Assembly: GCA_964523005.1 (NCBI GenBank)
Contig: CAZFZL010000008.1
Coordinates: 1-24,921 of the forward strand
Direction of reading: 5' to 3'
Source of the DNA: UMGS1307 sp964523005
GTDB taxonomy: Bacteria > Bacillota > Clostridia > Oscillospirales > CAG-382
DNA length: 24,921 nucleotides
Shown here: positions 7,097 to 14,692 of the stretch, one piece after another
How the letters are laid out: the number at the start of each line of letters is the position of its first letter
Position numbering within the stretch: the stretch's first letter is position 1
Made by a program: the position numbers and the translations under genes
Notes under the pieces: model-generated
Database searches by the model: none
The model's input: only the letters and a program-made list of their open reading frames with translations
What the model was told of the DNA's origin: nothing

Positions 7097-10000
7097 TGTT
7101 TTTCTTCTTCCTGAAAATGATGATCAGCGCCGCGGTGACGAGCAATATTCCGAGCAGCGTCATTCCGCCGACGACATAGTAGAACGAATCAGTTTCAGCC
7201 TCGCTCTCGTCAGTGCTCTCGGCGGCGCTTTCGGCTTCGGACTCCGTATCCGACCCTGACTCCTCGGACGGCATGACAGCCGTGAGGACATAAGTGAGCT
7301 CTGTGCCGTCTCCGGCAACACAGACTATCTCTATCGCGTCGCCCGTGTTTGAAACGCTGCAGAGGCATTCGTCATCCATAGGTTTTACGCTTATACTCAC
7401 CGATTGCAAATCGGTGGTGATAAGATCATATTGAAATATATCGGACGAGAAATCCGGACTGAGCACACCGCCGCTGAGCGTTATATCTTTGATACGCGCG
7501 TCGTTGTTCGGCTTTGCGTATATCTCACGCTTTACGTACAGCGTATAGACCGTTTCGGAATTTCCGTCGCTGACGGTGATATATATTGCCGTGGTTGTTC
7601 CAAGCGTCAGCGATGTATCGCTGATGGTTATCTGCGCATTTTCATCGGCACATTGTGCGATCAGCCCGAGGCTTTCAACATCTTCCGCGACAATAAGCCA
7701 ATACGAAAGCGTACCGGGGTAAAACGCAAGCTCTGCATCTTCATTCGTTACTATCAATGATTCAAGCAGCAGCATTGTTCCGGATTTATCAACGCGGCAC
7801 GTTATGCTGTCACCGTCAACAGCACCGCTGTCAGTCATCGCATCCGTTACCGCCAGCAATACAGTGTCGTTTTCATCAAGTGCATCCGAAGCCTTGAAGG
7901 TAACGTTAATAATTACGTTTTTTTCGCGTACAGGATATTTTAAATTTTCGTCATACGCGATAAAATAAACCTTGTCATTTACGGCGTTCGCCGCGACTGT
8001 CCATTTCCCCGCCGACTCGGCTGAGACAAATTCGAGCATATCACCGTCAAATTCGAGTGTACCGTTGAGCGCATAACTCTCGGATGCGTCAAGCATAATC
8101 CCAAAAGTCACAGTCTCTCCCGGGGAAAGCAAGCTGTTAAGGCTGAGCGAGATACTGCCGTCGCCGGCGGAAGGCGAGGGGTTCTGCGAGGTGAGAGACG
8201 ATTTTTTCACCAAATGTGACGATATAAGCAGCAGATCGGAGAGGTTGACCTTTCCGTCAAGCGTGGTATCGGCAGCATAGAAATACACGCCTGCGAGCAC
8301 GGCTTTTTTGCATATATGTCTGTTTACTTCAATAAGATCTGCCGGCGTAACACAGCCGTCGGCGTTCACATCACCTCTGATGGCAATCGCGGCCTGCCTG
8401 ATAAGTCCGCTTGAATTAGAGATTTTGAGAAGATATCCGCTTTTCAGAACTGTTTTGCCGGTCAGCTCCGTGCCCGCCGCGTCGGTGACTGACGCGGCGC
8501 CCGTTCCGTACGAAACATAAGACAGGAACGACGAGACAGTCGTACCCGCAGCTACGTTGACGATGCATGTTCCGTCACCGCTGAGCGCAAAGCGGCTGTT
8601 GGTAAACTTCAGCTCATACGGCGAGACCGTGACTGTCAATCGGGAGGTAAATCTTCCGTCTTCAGTCGATGCCGTTATCACCGCCGTGCCTTCTGTGAGT
8701 CCATACACGTTGCCGCTCTTGTCGACGTACAAGCACGGATCGCTTACAGTGAACACAACGGGTATCTCAACTACGCCCGCCGGGAGAAACGTGACAGTCA
8801 GAGGTGTATAGGAGTTGACGGATATTACCGTTGAGCCGGAAAGCTTTATTCCGGAGAGCACGGGGTTCACGGTAAATGTGCGGACGATCGAGACGCCGAA
8901 CGGCAGTATTACGGTGAATGTATGCGTGCCCCCGTCGCTGACCGCCGAGCCGCTCTCAAGCTTATATCCGTCTATATATCCGTTCCCGAATTCGAACGAA
9001 ACAGTGACCGCGCCTTCGTATATTCCGTTTGATACCATCGTACCGCTGAGGGTTATTGAAGGCTTATCGGACGGTGATGTATGAGCTTCGTTGATAAGCT
9101 TTACAAAGCCCGTGCCTTCTATATAGGAATACAGCTCGAATCCCTCGCTCAGAAGCATCTTTTCGGCGCTGAAGCCGTGAAGTACAACTGTGCTGTGTGT
9201 GGTCAGATCGTATATCCCATTATCGGTCAGCAGGAAGCCGTTCGTCTCTCCGAGAACGTTCCCGGTCATAATTCCCGCCGTTCCGAGCGACTGAGTATCA
9301 TACATGACGTTGCCCGCATATACATACGCGCTGTCGCAGACGAGTGTTGCCGGTGTATTATTGCAGCTTCCGCTTGCGATGAGCTTATATGAAATACCGT
9401 TGTATTTTTCTATTGTAGAACCTGAAGCGTTTTGCATTGTGCAGTACAGCATCAGTGACGCGTTGTCATATGCTATGGCATCACAGCGCCCGGTGCTTCT
9501 GACTGAAACTACTGCACCCACCTTGGCGTTTATGTAATAAACATTTCCTTCCGACAGGCAGAAGAACGAATCCTGAGCCGCGACAAGCTTTTTTGCCGTC
9601 AAGACAGAGGTAAGCGTCATATAAGTGACGGTGCCGTTATATATACCTAACCTCGCGCTGTTTTCAAGCCCGATATAAACACTGGTGCCGAGCATTGCGA
9701 GCGCGGTCGGTCTTTCGTTGATCCATATTGCTTGCTGCGACGAGAAATCATCGTCAAGTATATACAGATAATTTGAGTTTTTAAATATAATATACAGCTT
9801 TCCGGTGATCTCGCTGTGCACCCAGTCAGATATCACCATGCCGCTGCGCGCAGAGATCAGACTGCTGAAATCGGAAATAGACGAATTGTCTCCGATGAGC
9901 GCGTTGGATATTTCTGCGCAGCCAAGCGATCGAGCTGTCGTATCGCAGATATATTTTGAAAGAATCGTATCGTAATACAGCAAATACGCGCTGCCGCCGC

Positions 10001-12593
10001 CGTAAGCCGCCGTGATCACACTTTTTGAAAGCTTGCCGAGCGTCTCGCCGGTCAATGCATCGGCTACGGTATTCGTATATATGAGCATACCGCCGAACGC
10101 CGCTACGGCCGCGCCGTTTTCAGAGACGACCGCTATGCGCTTGAAACTGCTGTCATATATACTGCCTCCGATATACAGCACGCCGCCGGTATAATACACG
10201 GTGCCATCTGCAAAGCCCGTGAGCGTTACAGCGGTATTCGCCGACGGATCGTATTTTATAAGCTTACCGCTTCCGTCGGTGATGACGAACACGCCCGATT
10301 CCTGCGCCCATACGAGCGAATCATAAGTGCCGGAGAAGGTTTTGAGGGTTTCAGTGCGAAACTGCGTGGTATTTATCCTGACAAGCTTTGTTTCACTGCC
10401 GGAAACGAGAAGCGCGTACAGCGCTGACGAATCGGTCGCGATCGCCTTGAATGTACCGCTGCCCTGTACTGTACCTCTGAGCGGTTCGCCGCTGCGCATT
10501 CGCGTTCCGTCCATAAGCGAGATGCTCGACGAGTGCATAAGAGCGATATTGCTGCCGGAAACGACGCAGCTGAGCACTGTTTTTTCACCGGTAGTGACGT
10601 ATCTGAGCATTGTGCCGAGATTTTTCGCGTCATAAACGCGAACGCCGTACAATGATGTGCCGTATACATACACGTTTGAGTTGTCCGCGTCCACCGCGAG
10701 CAAGGCGTTGAGCAGCTCCAGCGTTGCTTTGGCATCGGGTTCGTTGTCGACGGTGAAGGCGACGGTCTTGGTTTGCGTTCCGCCGACATTGCGCAGCGTC
10801 ACAGTGTAGCTGCCGCTGTCGGATATGAGCATAGTCTCGCCGTTCTTTATCGTTTTGCTCCCGACCGTGGCTGTACCGTCGCCGATGATCGAAAGCTCTA
10901 CGGCATGCGTGTACACCGCGCCGTTTTCCGCGCCGTACAGGACGGGCAGATCGGTATGCATGGTGAAGGTCTTTTCGGCGGTGTTGCCGTTCGGGCCGGT
11001 GAGGATGAAGGTATAATACCCCGACTCGCTTATCTGCTTGCCGGAATAATACGGCGTACCGTTGAGCGTTGCCGTGCCGCGTTTAAAGACTATGGAGATC
11101 GGCGTCGAGTACGAATTTCCGCTCGGGCACGAATAAGTGAGGGGAAGATTATCGGTCGTAAAATTGTATTCGCTCACGGTATTGCCGTAGGTTATCACGA
11201 GCGTATGCGTTCCGTTTACCTTGACTGTCGTACCCGACGCAAACATTTCGCCGTCGAGTGTCGCAAGACCGAGGTTGAATGACACGGTGACGTTGCTGAA
11301 ATACACACCGCCGTCCACGATGCCCGTTACTATCGGATCGTTTATCGCTCTTATCACGGCAGCAGGATTTATATTGCCGCACGGCGCGCTTGTGCTTGCC
11401 GAAGCCGTCGCCGTAAGGAGTGAGGCGAACGCGTCGCTCGACACTTCAACATCGCTTTGCTTTACGCTCAGCGCAAGCGCCGCGACGGCGCTGACGAACG
11501 GCGCTGCAAACGACGTGCCGTCCTCAACGAGAACGGCAGTGTTCGTCGTGCCGTATATGACGTATATATCTTCGCCGGGAGCCGCGATATCGACTTTATC
11601 GTTATAGCATGAAAAATGCGAAAGTGCGCCGGTGTCGCCGAACGACGTGACGCTTATCACGTGCTCATACGATGCGGGGTAGCTGTATTCGTCCCTCTCG
11701 CCGCTCTCACTGTCATAGTTTCCGGATGCGCCGATCAAGATACAGCCCTTCGCGTTCGCGTAATTGATTGCTTCCTGTTCGGACTTAAGGTTGTCCTCGC
11801 CGGCAAAGCTCATGTTTATTATATTTGCATCGCTGTCTGCGGCGAAGTAGAGTGCTTTGATGAAATCGGCTGAATAGATCTCGCCGTTTGCGCGTGTTAC
11901 GGCGACGGGAAGCACCGCTACGCCGGAGCATATTCCGGCGACAAACTTTGAATTGTTGCGTACCGCGGCGATTATTCCGGCGACTGCCGTCCCGTGACCG
12001 ATCGTATCCGCCGTCACGGAGAGCGTATCCGTCACCGCGTTATAGCCGGAAAGGATATTTGCTCCGGTCAGATCCTCGTGATTTCTGTTTATTCCGCTGT
12101 CTATCACGGCGACCGTGACGCCGCTGCCGGACGAAACGCTCCATATCGCATCGAAGTCGTACATCTCGTACTGCCACTGTTTTGAATAATACGTATCGTT
12201 GAGCGCTTCAAGCCCGCGCACTGCGTCCGTTTCTATGTAATCCGTAACTCCTGCATACTCCGCCGCAAAAGCATCGGCACTTTCGACGTAAAGCAGGAAC
12301 AGGCGCTGCGAACTGTCGGCAAGCAGCTCGAAGTCGTATCCGGCAACGATCGAATAGATTTTTTTCATGCTCAGCGACGCGCTGAACTTCACTATACAGC
12401 GGCTCAGCGACGATTCGTCACTGCTTTTTGACAGGAACACGGGCTCGTCGGTGAACGACGAAGAAGCGCCTTCTATCAGGCGCGAACGCTGCTCGTCGAG
12501 ATATGAAAAAGGATTTGACGTGTCAACGGCGCTTACGGCAAAAGACGGCAGCAGCAACGCCGTCACAAGCAACATAACAAGCAAACGTTTCAT
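7059..12593 (-). CDS. Giant membrane-anchored subtilisin-like protease with dockerin and cohesin-like domains
   Basis: This protein has 1844 residues. Domains in order, approximately: signal peptide 1-23; I9-like propeptide 60-135; S8 subtilase domain 140-420 with catalytic D165 (AVIDSG), H200 (GHGT), oxyanion N292 (ASGN) and S361 (GTSFAAP), so it should be active. Three similar Ig-like repeats span 422-615 and a fourth 1171-1243; a propeller-like region of short beta repeats spans 633-1163; a Big_2-like domain 1245-1325. A type I dockerin (1406-1464) has two calcium loops (DVNADGCVTPAD and DTTLDGKVNLSD). A cohesin-like domain (1478-1600) and two cadherin-like beta-sandwich domains (about 1608-1690, 1693-1773) follow. 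An acidic Ser/Glu linker precedes a transmembrane helix (about 1804-1826) and a basic cytoplasmic tail; there is no LPXTG. ATG 12593 is preferred because AAAGGG lies seven bases upstream; a TTG two codons earlier has no usable site. It likely degrades extracellular proteins at the cell surface. Confidence 0.9.
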   Translation of the reverse strand: MKRLLVMLLVTALLLPSFAVSAVDTSNPFSYLDEQRSRLIEGASSSFTDEPVFLSKSSDESSLSRCIVKFSASLSMKKIYSIVAGYDFELLADSSQRLFLLYVESADAFAAEYAGVTDYIETDAVRGLEALNDTYYSKQWQYEMYDFDAIWSVSSGSGVTVAVIDSGINRNHEDLTGANILSGYNAVTDTLSVTADTIGHGTAVAGIIAAVRNNSKFVAGICSGVAVLPVAVTRANGEIYSADFIKALYFAADSDANIINMSFAGEDNLKSEQEAINYANAKGCILIGASGNYDSESGERDEYSYPASYEHVISVTSFGDTGALSHFSCYNDKVDIAAPGEDIYVIYGTTNTAVLVEDGTSFAAPFVSAVAALALSVKQSDVEVSSDAFASLLTATASASTSAPCGNINPAAVIRAINDPIVTGIVDGGVYFSNVTVSFNLGLATLDGEMFASGTTVKVNGTHTLVITYGNTVSEYNFTTDNLPLTYSCPSGNSYSTPISIVFKRGTATLNGTPYYSGKQISESGYYTFILTGPNGNTAEKTFTMHTDLPVLYGAENGAVYTHAVELSIIGDGTATVGSKTIKNGETMLISDSGSYTVTLRNVGGTQTKTVAFTVDNEPDAKATLELLNALLAVDADNSNVYVYGTSLYGVRVYDAKNLGTMLRYVTTGEKTVLSCVVSGSNIALMHSSSISLMDGTRMRSGEPLRGTVQGSGTFKAIATDSSALYALLVSGSETKLVRINTTQFRTETLKTFSGTYDSLVWAQESGVFVITDGSGKLIKYDPSANTAVTLTGFADGTVYYTGGVLYIGGSIYDSSFKRIAVVSENGAAVAAFGGMLIYTNTVADALTGETLGKLSKSVITAAYGGGSAYLLYYDTILSKYICDTTARSLGCAEISNALIGDNSSISDFSSLISARSGMVISDWVHSEITGKLYIIFKNSNYLYILDDDFSSQQAIWINERPTALAMLGTSVYIGLENSARLGIYNGTVTYMTLTSVLTAKKLVAAQDSFFCLSEGNVYYINAKVGAVVSVRSTGRCDAIAYDNASLMLYCTMQNASGSTIEKYNGISYKLIASGSCNNTPATLVCDSAYVYAGNVMYDTQSLGTAGIMTGNVLGETNGFLLTDNGIYDLTTHSTVVLHGFSAEKMLLSEGFELYSYIEGTGFVKLINEAHTSPSDKPSITLSGTMVSNGIYEGAVTVSFEFGNGYIDGYKLESGSAVSDGGTHTFTVILPFGVSIVRTFTVNPVLSGIKLSGSTVISVNSYTPLTVTFLPAGVVEIPVVFTVSDPCLYVDKSGNVYGLTEGTAVITASTEDGRFTSRLTVTVSPYELKFTNSRFALSGDGTCIVNVAAGTTVSSFLSYVSYGTGAASVTDAAGTELTGKTVLKSGYLLKISNSSGLIRQAAIAIRGDVNADGCVTPADLIEVNRHICKKAVLAGVYFYAADTTLDGKVNLSDLLLISSHLVKKSSLTSQNPSPSAGDGSISLSLNSLLSPGETVTFGIMLDASESYALNGTLEFDGDMLEFVSAESAGKWTVAANAVNDKVYFIAYDENLKYPVREKNVIINVTFKASDALDENDTVLLAVTDAMTDSGAVDGDSITCRVDKSGTMLLLESLIVTNEDAELAFYPGTLSYWLIVAEDVESLGLIAQCADENAQITISDTSLTLGTTTAIYITVSDGNSETVYTLYVKREIYAKPNNDARIKDITLSGGVLSPDFSSDIFQYDLITTDLQSVSISVKPMDDECLCSVSNTGDAIEIVCVAGDGTELTYVLTAVMPSEESGSDTESEAESAAESTDESEAETDSFYYVVGGMTLLGILLVTAALIIIFRKKKNNAQKDTQSEDVR

Positions 12594-12623
12594 AGTCAAA
12601 CCCTTTCACTTTTCAGTATAATT

Positions 12624-12652
12624 ATTTTATCACTTTACTGTTATTATGTCAA
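12624..12652 (-). promoter_or_regulatory. Vegetative promoter for the giant protease gene
   Basis: On the minus strand TTGACA (12647-12652), 17 bases, TAAAAT (12624-12629). The -35 box sits in a 15-base word TGTTGACATAATAAC that is repeated exactly in the MurE-like promoter (21014-21028). It lies in the short gap after the methyltransferase gene, so the protease can be transcribed independently. Confidence 0.8.
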
Positions 12653-12683
12653 CAGGAAAAAGTCGTCGGTTCGTACAGTTTTT

Positions 12684-13421
12684 TTATTTTCTGACGCTGA
12701 TTTTTCCCTCTTTTACGGCAGTTTCCATTTCCGCAGTATAATGCAAATGCTCCGTGTCACAGTATATCACAAGTGGTTTGCAGTATGATAATCCCGGAGC
12801 GCCGGCGCGTCTGCCCTCGACAAGCACAAGCGACGGGCGGTCACCTGCACACGGGCATACCGGCAAGAGCACCTTCGGCTCTATCGCATTGCTTTTCATC
12901 GCGTAAAACAGACCGGCAAGCCGTTCCGGACGGTAGACGGCGTAGAAGCTTCCTCCGAAGCGCAGCATATACGAAGCCGCTTCGCATATATCGTCTATCG
13001 TGCATTCCGTTTCGTGGCGTGCGATATATTTTTCCGTCTGTGCGTTGAGCTTTCCGCTTGCGGATGCCATATACGGAGGATTTGTCACAACGCAGTCGGC
13101 GAACGCGCAGCCCGCGAACGATTTGAAATCGCGCACGTTCGCGTTTATGCATTCGTATTTGTCTTCATATCCGTTTATCCGTGCGTTCTCCAGCGACAGC
13201 TCGGCATATTTTTGCTGTATCTCGATTCCGGTGATACGTCCGGCTTTGCCGCAGCGCAGCATAAGAAGACCGACGACTCCGCTTCCGCTTCCGATATCGA
13301 CGACAGTCTTTTTGCTCCCGGCAGGACAAAACGCGGAAAGAAGCAGCGCGTCTGTTCCAAAAAGCAGTCCTGACGTGTCTTCACGGAGTCTGAGCGAGCC
13401 GTTTATTTGGGTTTCCTTCAT
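12684..13421 (-). CDS. trmN6: tRNA1(Val) (adenine-37-N6)-methyltransferase homologue
   Basis: This 245-residue protein has a class I SAM-dependent methyltransferase fold: SAM-binding motif DIGSGSGVVG at 42-51, an acidic residue after strand 2 (GIEIQQ, about 65-70) and the catalytic NPPY motif at 114-117 typical of N6-adenine methylation. Length and motif spacing match the YfiC/TrmN6 family, which methylates A37 of tRNA1(Val); a related target RNA is possible. ATG 13421 is chosen because GGAGGTG lies four bases upstream; the reading frame continues further 5' but that extension has no start signal. The gene follows the ferredoxin by 78 bases containing a hairpin. No own promoter was found, so it is probably cotranscribed with the ferredoxin. 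Confidence 0.8.
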   Translation of the reverse strand: MKETQINGSLRLREDTSGLLFGTDALLLSAFCPAGSKKTVVDIGSGSGVVGLLMLRCGKAGRITGIEIQQKYAELSLENARINGYEDKYECINANVRDFKSFAGCAFADCVVTNPPYMASASGKLNAQTEKYIARHETECTIDDICEAASYMLRFGGSFYAVYRPERLAGLFYAMKSNAIEPKVLLPVCPCAGDRPSLVLVEGRRAGAPGLSYCKPLVIYCDTEHLHYTAEMETAVKEGKISVRK

Positions 13422-13452
13422 AGAGCACCTCCGCGTTTTCGGGATAAGATGA

Positions 13453-13476
13453 GGGGGCCGCAATACTGCGGTCCCC
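13453..13476. other. GC-rich hairpin between ferredoxin and methyltransferase genes
   Basis: GGGGGCCGC (13453-13461) faces GCGGTCCCC (13468-13476) over a six-base loop, with one G-T wobble (A-C mismatch on the minus strand). No T-tract follows on either strand, so it is not a convincing terminator. It could slow transcription or stabilise the upstream ferredoxin message. Confidence 0.5.
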
Positions 13477-13498
13477 TGCATCGATGTTTTCTGTAAAA

Positions 13499-13675
13499 TT
13501 ATTCGGGCTGAGGAGCATCCACAGGGCATACGCCTGCGCAGCTTCCGCAATCAACGCAAAGAGAAGCGTCGATATGATACTTACCGTCATCACCTACAGA
13601 AATAGCACCGACGGGACATTCAGTCTCGCAGGTACCGCATCCGATGCACTCATCCTTGTTTATTTTGTAAGCCAT
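13499..13675 (-). CDS. 2[4Fe-4S] ferredoxin, 58 residues
   Basis: A short gene encoding a clostridial-type ferredoxin with two complete CxxCxxCxxxCP motifs: C10, C13, C16, C20-P and C40, C43, C46, C50-P. Each set supplies three ligands to one cluster and one to the other. The protein is a cytoplasmic low-potential electron carrier for fermentative and hydrogen or radical-SAM-type metabolism; its partners are not encoded nearby. ATG 13675 has a near-ideal AGGAGGTG site upstream, implying very strong translation. Upstream is an extended -10 promoter and a leader of about 175 bases that can fold, unusual for such a small housekeeping gene. The residues between the clusters and the acidic C-terminus (APQPE) match the family's usual length. 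Confidence 0.95.
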   Translation of the reverse strand: MAYKINKDECIGCGTCETECPVGAISVGDDGKYHIDASLCVDCGSCAGVCPVDAPQPE

Positions 13676-13851
13676 CAGATCACCTCCTGTATCATGTTAT
13701 TTGCCCCGGGCGAAGCACGGGAACAACCCCGCGCCAAGGCGAAACCGGCTCAGGGCGGCGGCATCACCCGATTTATAGAAAACGGTTTTGCCCGTCATCT
13801 AACACACATACCGCATCAAAGTCATCTTATTACAAGCTTTTCGTCTGCGGT
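13676..13851 (-). promoter_or_regulatory. Long structured 5' leader of the ferredoxin mRNA, class unknown
   Basis: Between the predicted transcription start (about 13851) and the ferredoxin ATG lie about 175 bases with no gene. On the minus strand TACCGCA at the very 5' end (13846-13852) can pair with TGCGGTA (13809-13815). A GC-rich hairpin spans 13703-13740: an outer seven-pair arm (13703-13709 with 13734-13740, two G-U pairs) and an inner six-pair arm (13716-13721 with 13728-13733), with a six-base bulge. It ends about 15 bases before the AGGAGG site. I could not match it to a known riboswitch or small RNA. Confidence 0.5.
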
Positions 13852-13857
13852 ACGCTT

Positions 13858-13866
13858 ATCATATCA
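13858..13866 (-). promoter_or_regulatory. Extended -10 promoter for the ferredoxin gene
   Basis: On the minus strand TGATATGAT gives an extended -10 (TGn-TATGAT). The corresponding -35 position (TTTATT, 17 bases upstream) is poor, as is usual with TGn promoters. A second overlapping TATGAT lies five bases upstream, so the exact start is uncertain. Confidence 0.55.
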
Positions 13867-13915
13867 TATTTTTTCTCAAAAATAAAGGGGTTTGAAGATT
13901 TTTTCTAAATATTTT

Positions 13916-14692
13916 TCAGGCAGTCATCCATTCGCCGTTCTCTTCCACGGCGCTTTCCATCCGTTCAAAGCATTCCTCGCGCAGCTTCTGCGTTCTTTCG
14001 CGCATACAGACGTCTTCGTCCGGTACGAGCGGTTCGAGTATGTTCAGAGTAAGGCACGGTCTTTTCCGGAAAAGCGATCGCGGCCAACCCGGCTTCCGGA
14101 AGGTCACGACGGCCGGCACGAGCGGCGCTCCGCTTTCGGCGCTGAGCCGGAACGCACCGTCGTGGAATTTTCTCAGGTATTCACAATACGGCACGAGCAC
14201 ACCCTCAGGATACATACATACGCATTTTCCGCGTTTGAGCAGGGCGTTCATCTGATCCATCATTTCCTTGAGCCGGTGCGGACTTTTAGGGATCGGCACA
14301 CCGCCGAGCGCGCGTATTATATGCCGGATGAGCGGTATCCTGAAATTTGCTTCGAGGGTGGTGTAATAGATGCGCTTGAGCGGTATCGCGCAGTCGATGA
14401 CGGTGCAGTCCATCGGGTGAACGTGATTGCACACTATGACGGCGCCCTTTCCGTGCAGCTTGATGACATTCCTGCGTCCTTTGATCTTCATTCCGAGAAA
14501 CGTGAAATTGTAGATATGCAGGATTATCTGCGCCAATATACGCACGACAATATAATTGAACGTATGGAGCACACCGCTTCCGGCGTAATTAAAATTCTCC
14601 GTGACGTTAAAGCGACAGGTTTCGCGCATATGGATAACGTGATCGAGCTCCGGCGCTTCCTGTGACGGATCGTTATTTGATTTCGTTCCCAT
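13916..14692 (-). CDS. plsC: PlsC-type lysophospholipid acyltransferase
   Basis: This 258-residue protein belongs to the PlsC/LPLAT acyltransferases, which transfer a fatty acyl chain to a lysophospholipid, typically 1-acylglycerol-3-phosphate to give phosphatidic acid. The catalytic NHxxxxD motif is N89-H90-V-H-P-M-D95 and the substrate-binding block PEGV is at 162-165. A hydrophobic stretch (about 47-68) before the motif fits membrane association. An N-terminal extension of about 30 residues is predicted to be soluble. The start overlaps the end of the glycosyltransferase gene by 20 bases (AGAGG ten bases upstream), so the two are translated together. The pairing suggests membrane lipid or glycolipid assembly. 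It may be a paralogue specialised for another lyso-lipid rather than the main PlsC. Confidence 0.8.
   Translation of the reverse strand: MGTKSNNDPSQEAPELDHVIHMRETCRFNVTENFNYAGSGVLHTFNYIVVRILAQIILHIYNFTFLGMKIKGRRNVIKLHGKGAVIVCNHVHPMDCTVIDCAIPLKRIYYTTLEANFRIPLIRHIIRALGGVPIPKSPHRLKEMMDQMNALLKRGKCVCMYPEGVLVPYCEYLRKFHDGAFRLSAESGAPLVPAVVTFRKPGWPRSLFRKRPCLTLNILEPLVPDEDVCMRERTQKLREECFERMESAVEENGEWMTA

Noticed and set aside
10773..11282. 169-residue plus-strand frame opposite the protease gene
   Set aside because: It is antisense to the Ig-like repeats, is Arg-rich and has no start signal.
12594..12599. TTG start two codons upstream of the protease ATG
   Set aside because: The AAAGGG site is one base from that TTG but seven bases from the ATG, so the ATG is the better start.
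13453..13476. Hairpin as a terminator between ferredoxin and methyltransferase
   Set aside because: There is no T-tract on either strand, so it is listed only as a hairpin.
13422..13550. N-terminal extension of the tRNA methyltransferase by 43 residues
   Set aside because: It overlaps the ferredoxin gene, has no ribosome binding site, and the family starts at the internal Met preceded by GGAGGTG.
13799..13825. Eight-residue upstream reading frame in the ferredoxin leader (minus strand, MTLMRYVC)
   Set aside because: No ribosome binding site precedes it and it carries no run of one codon type that would suggest attenuation.
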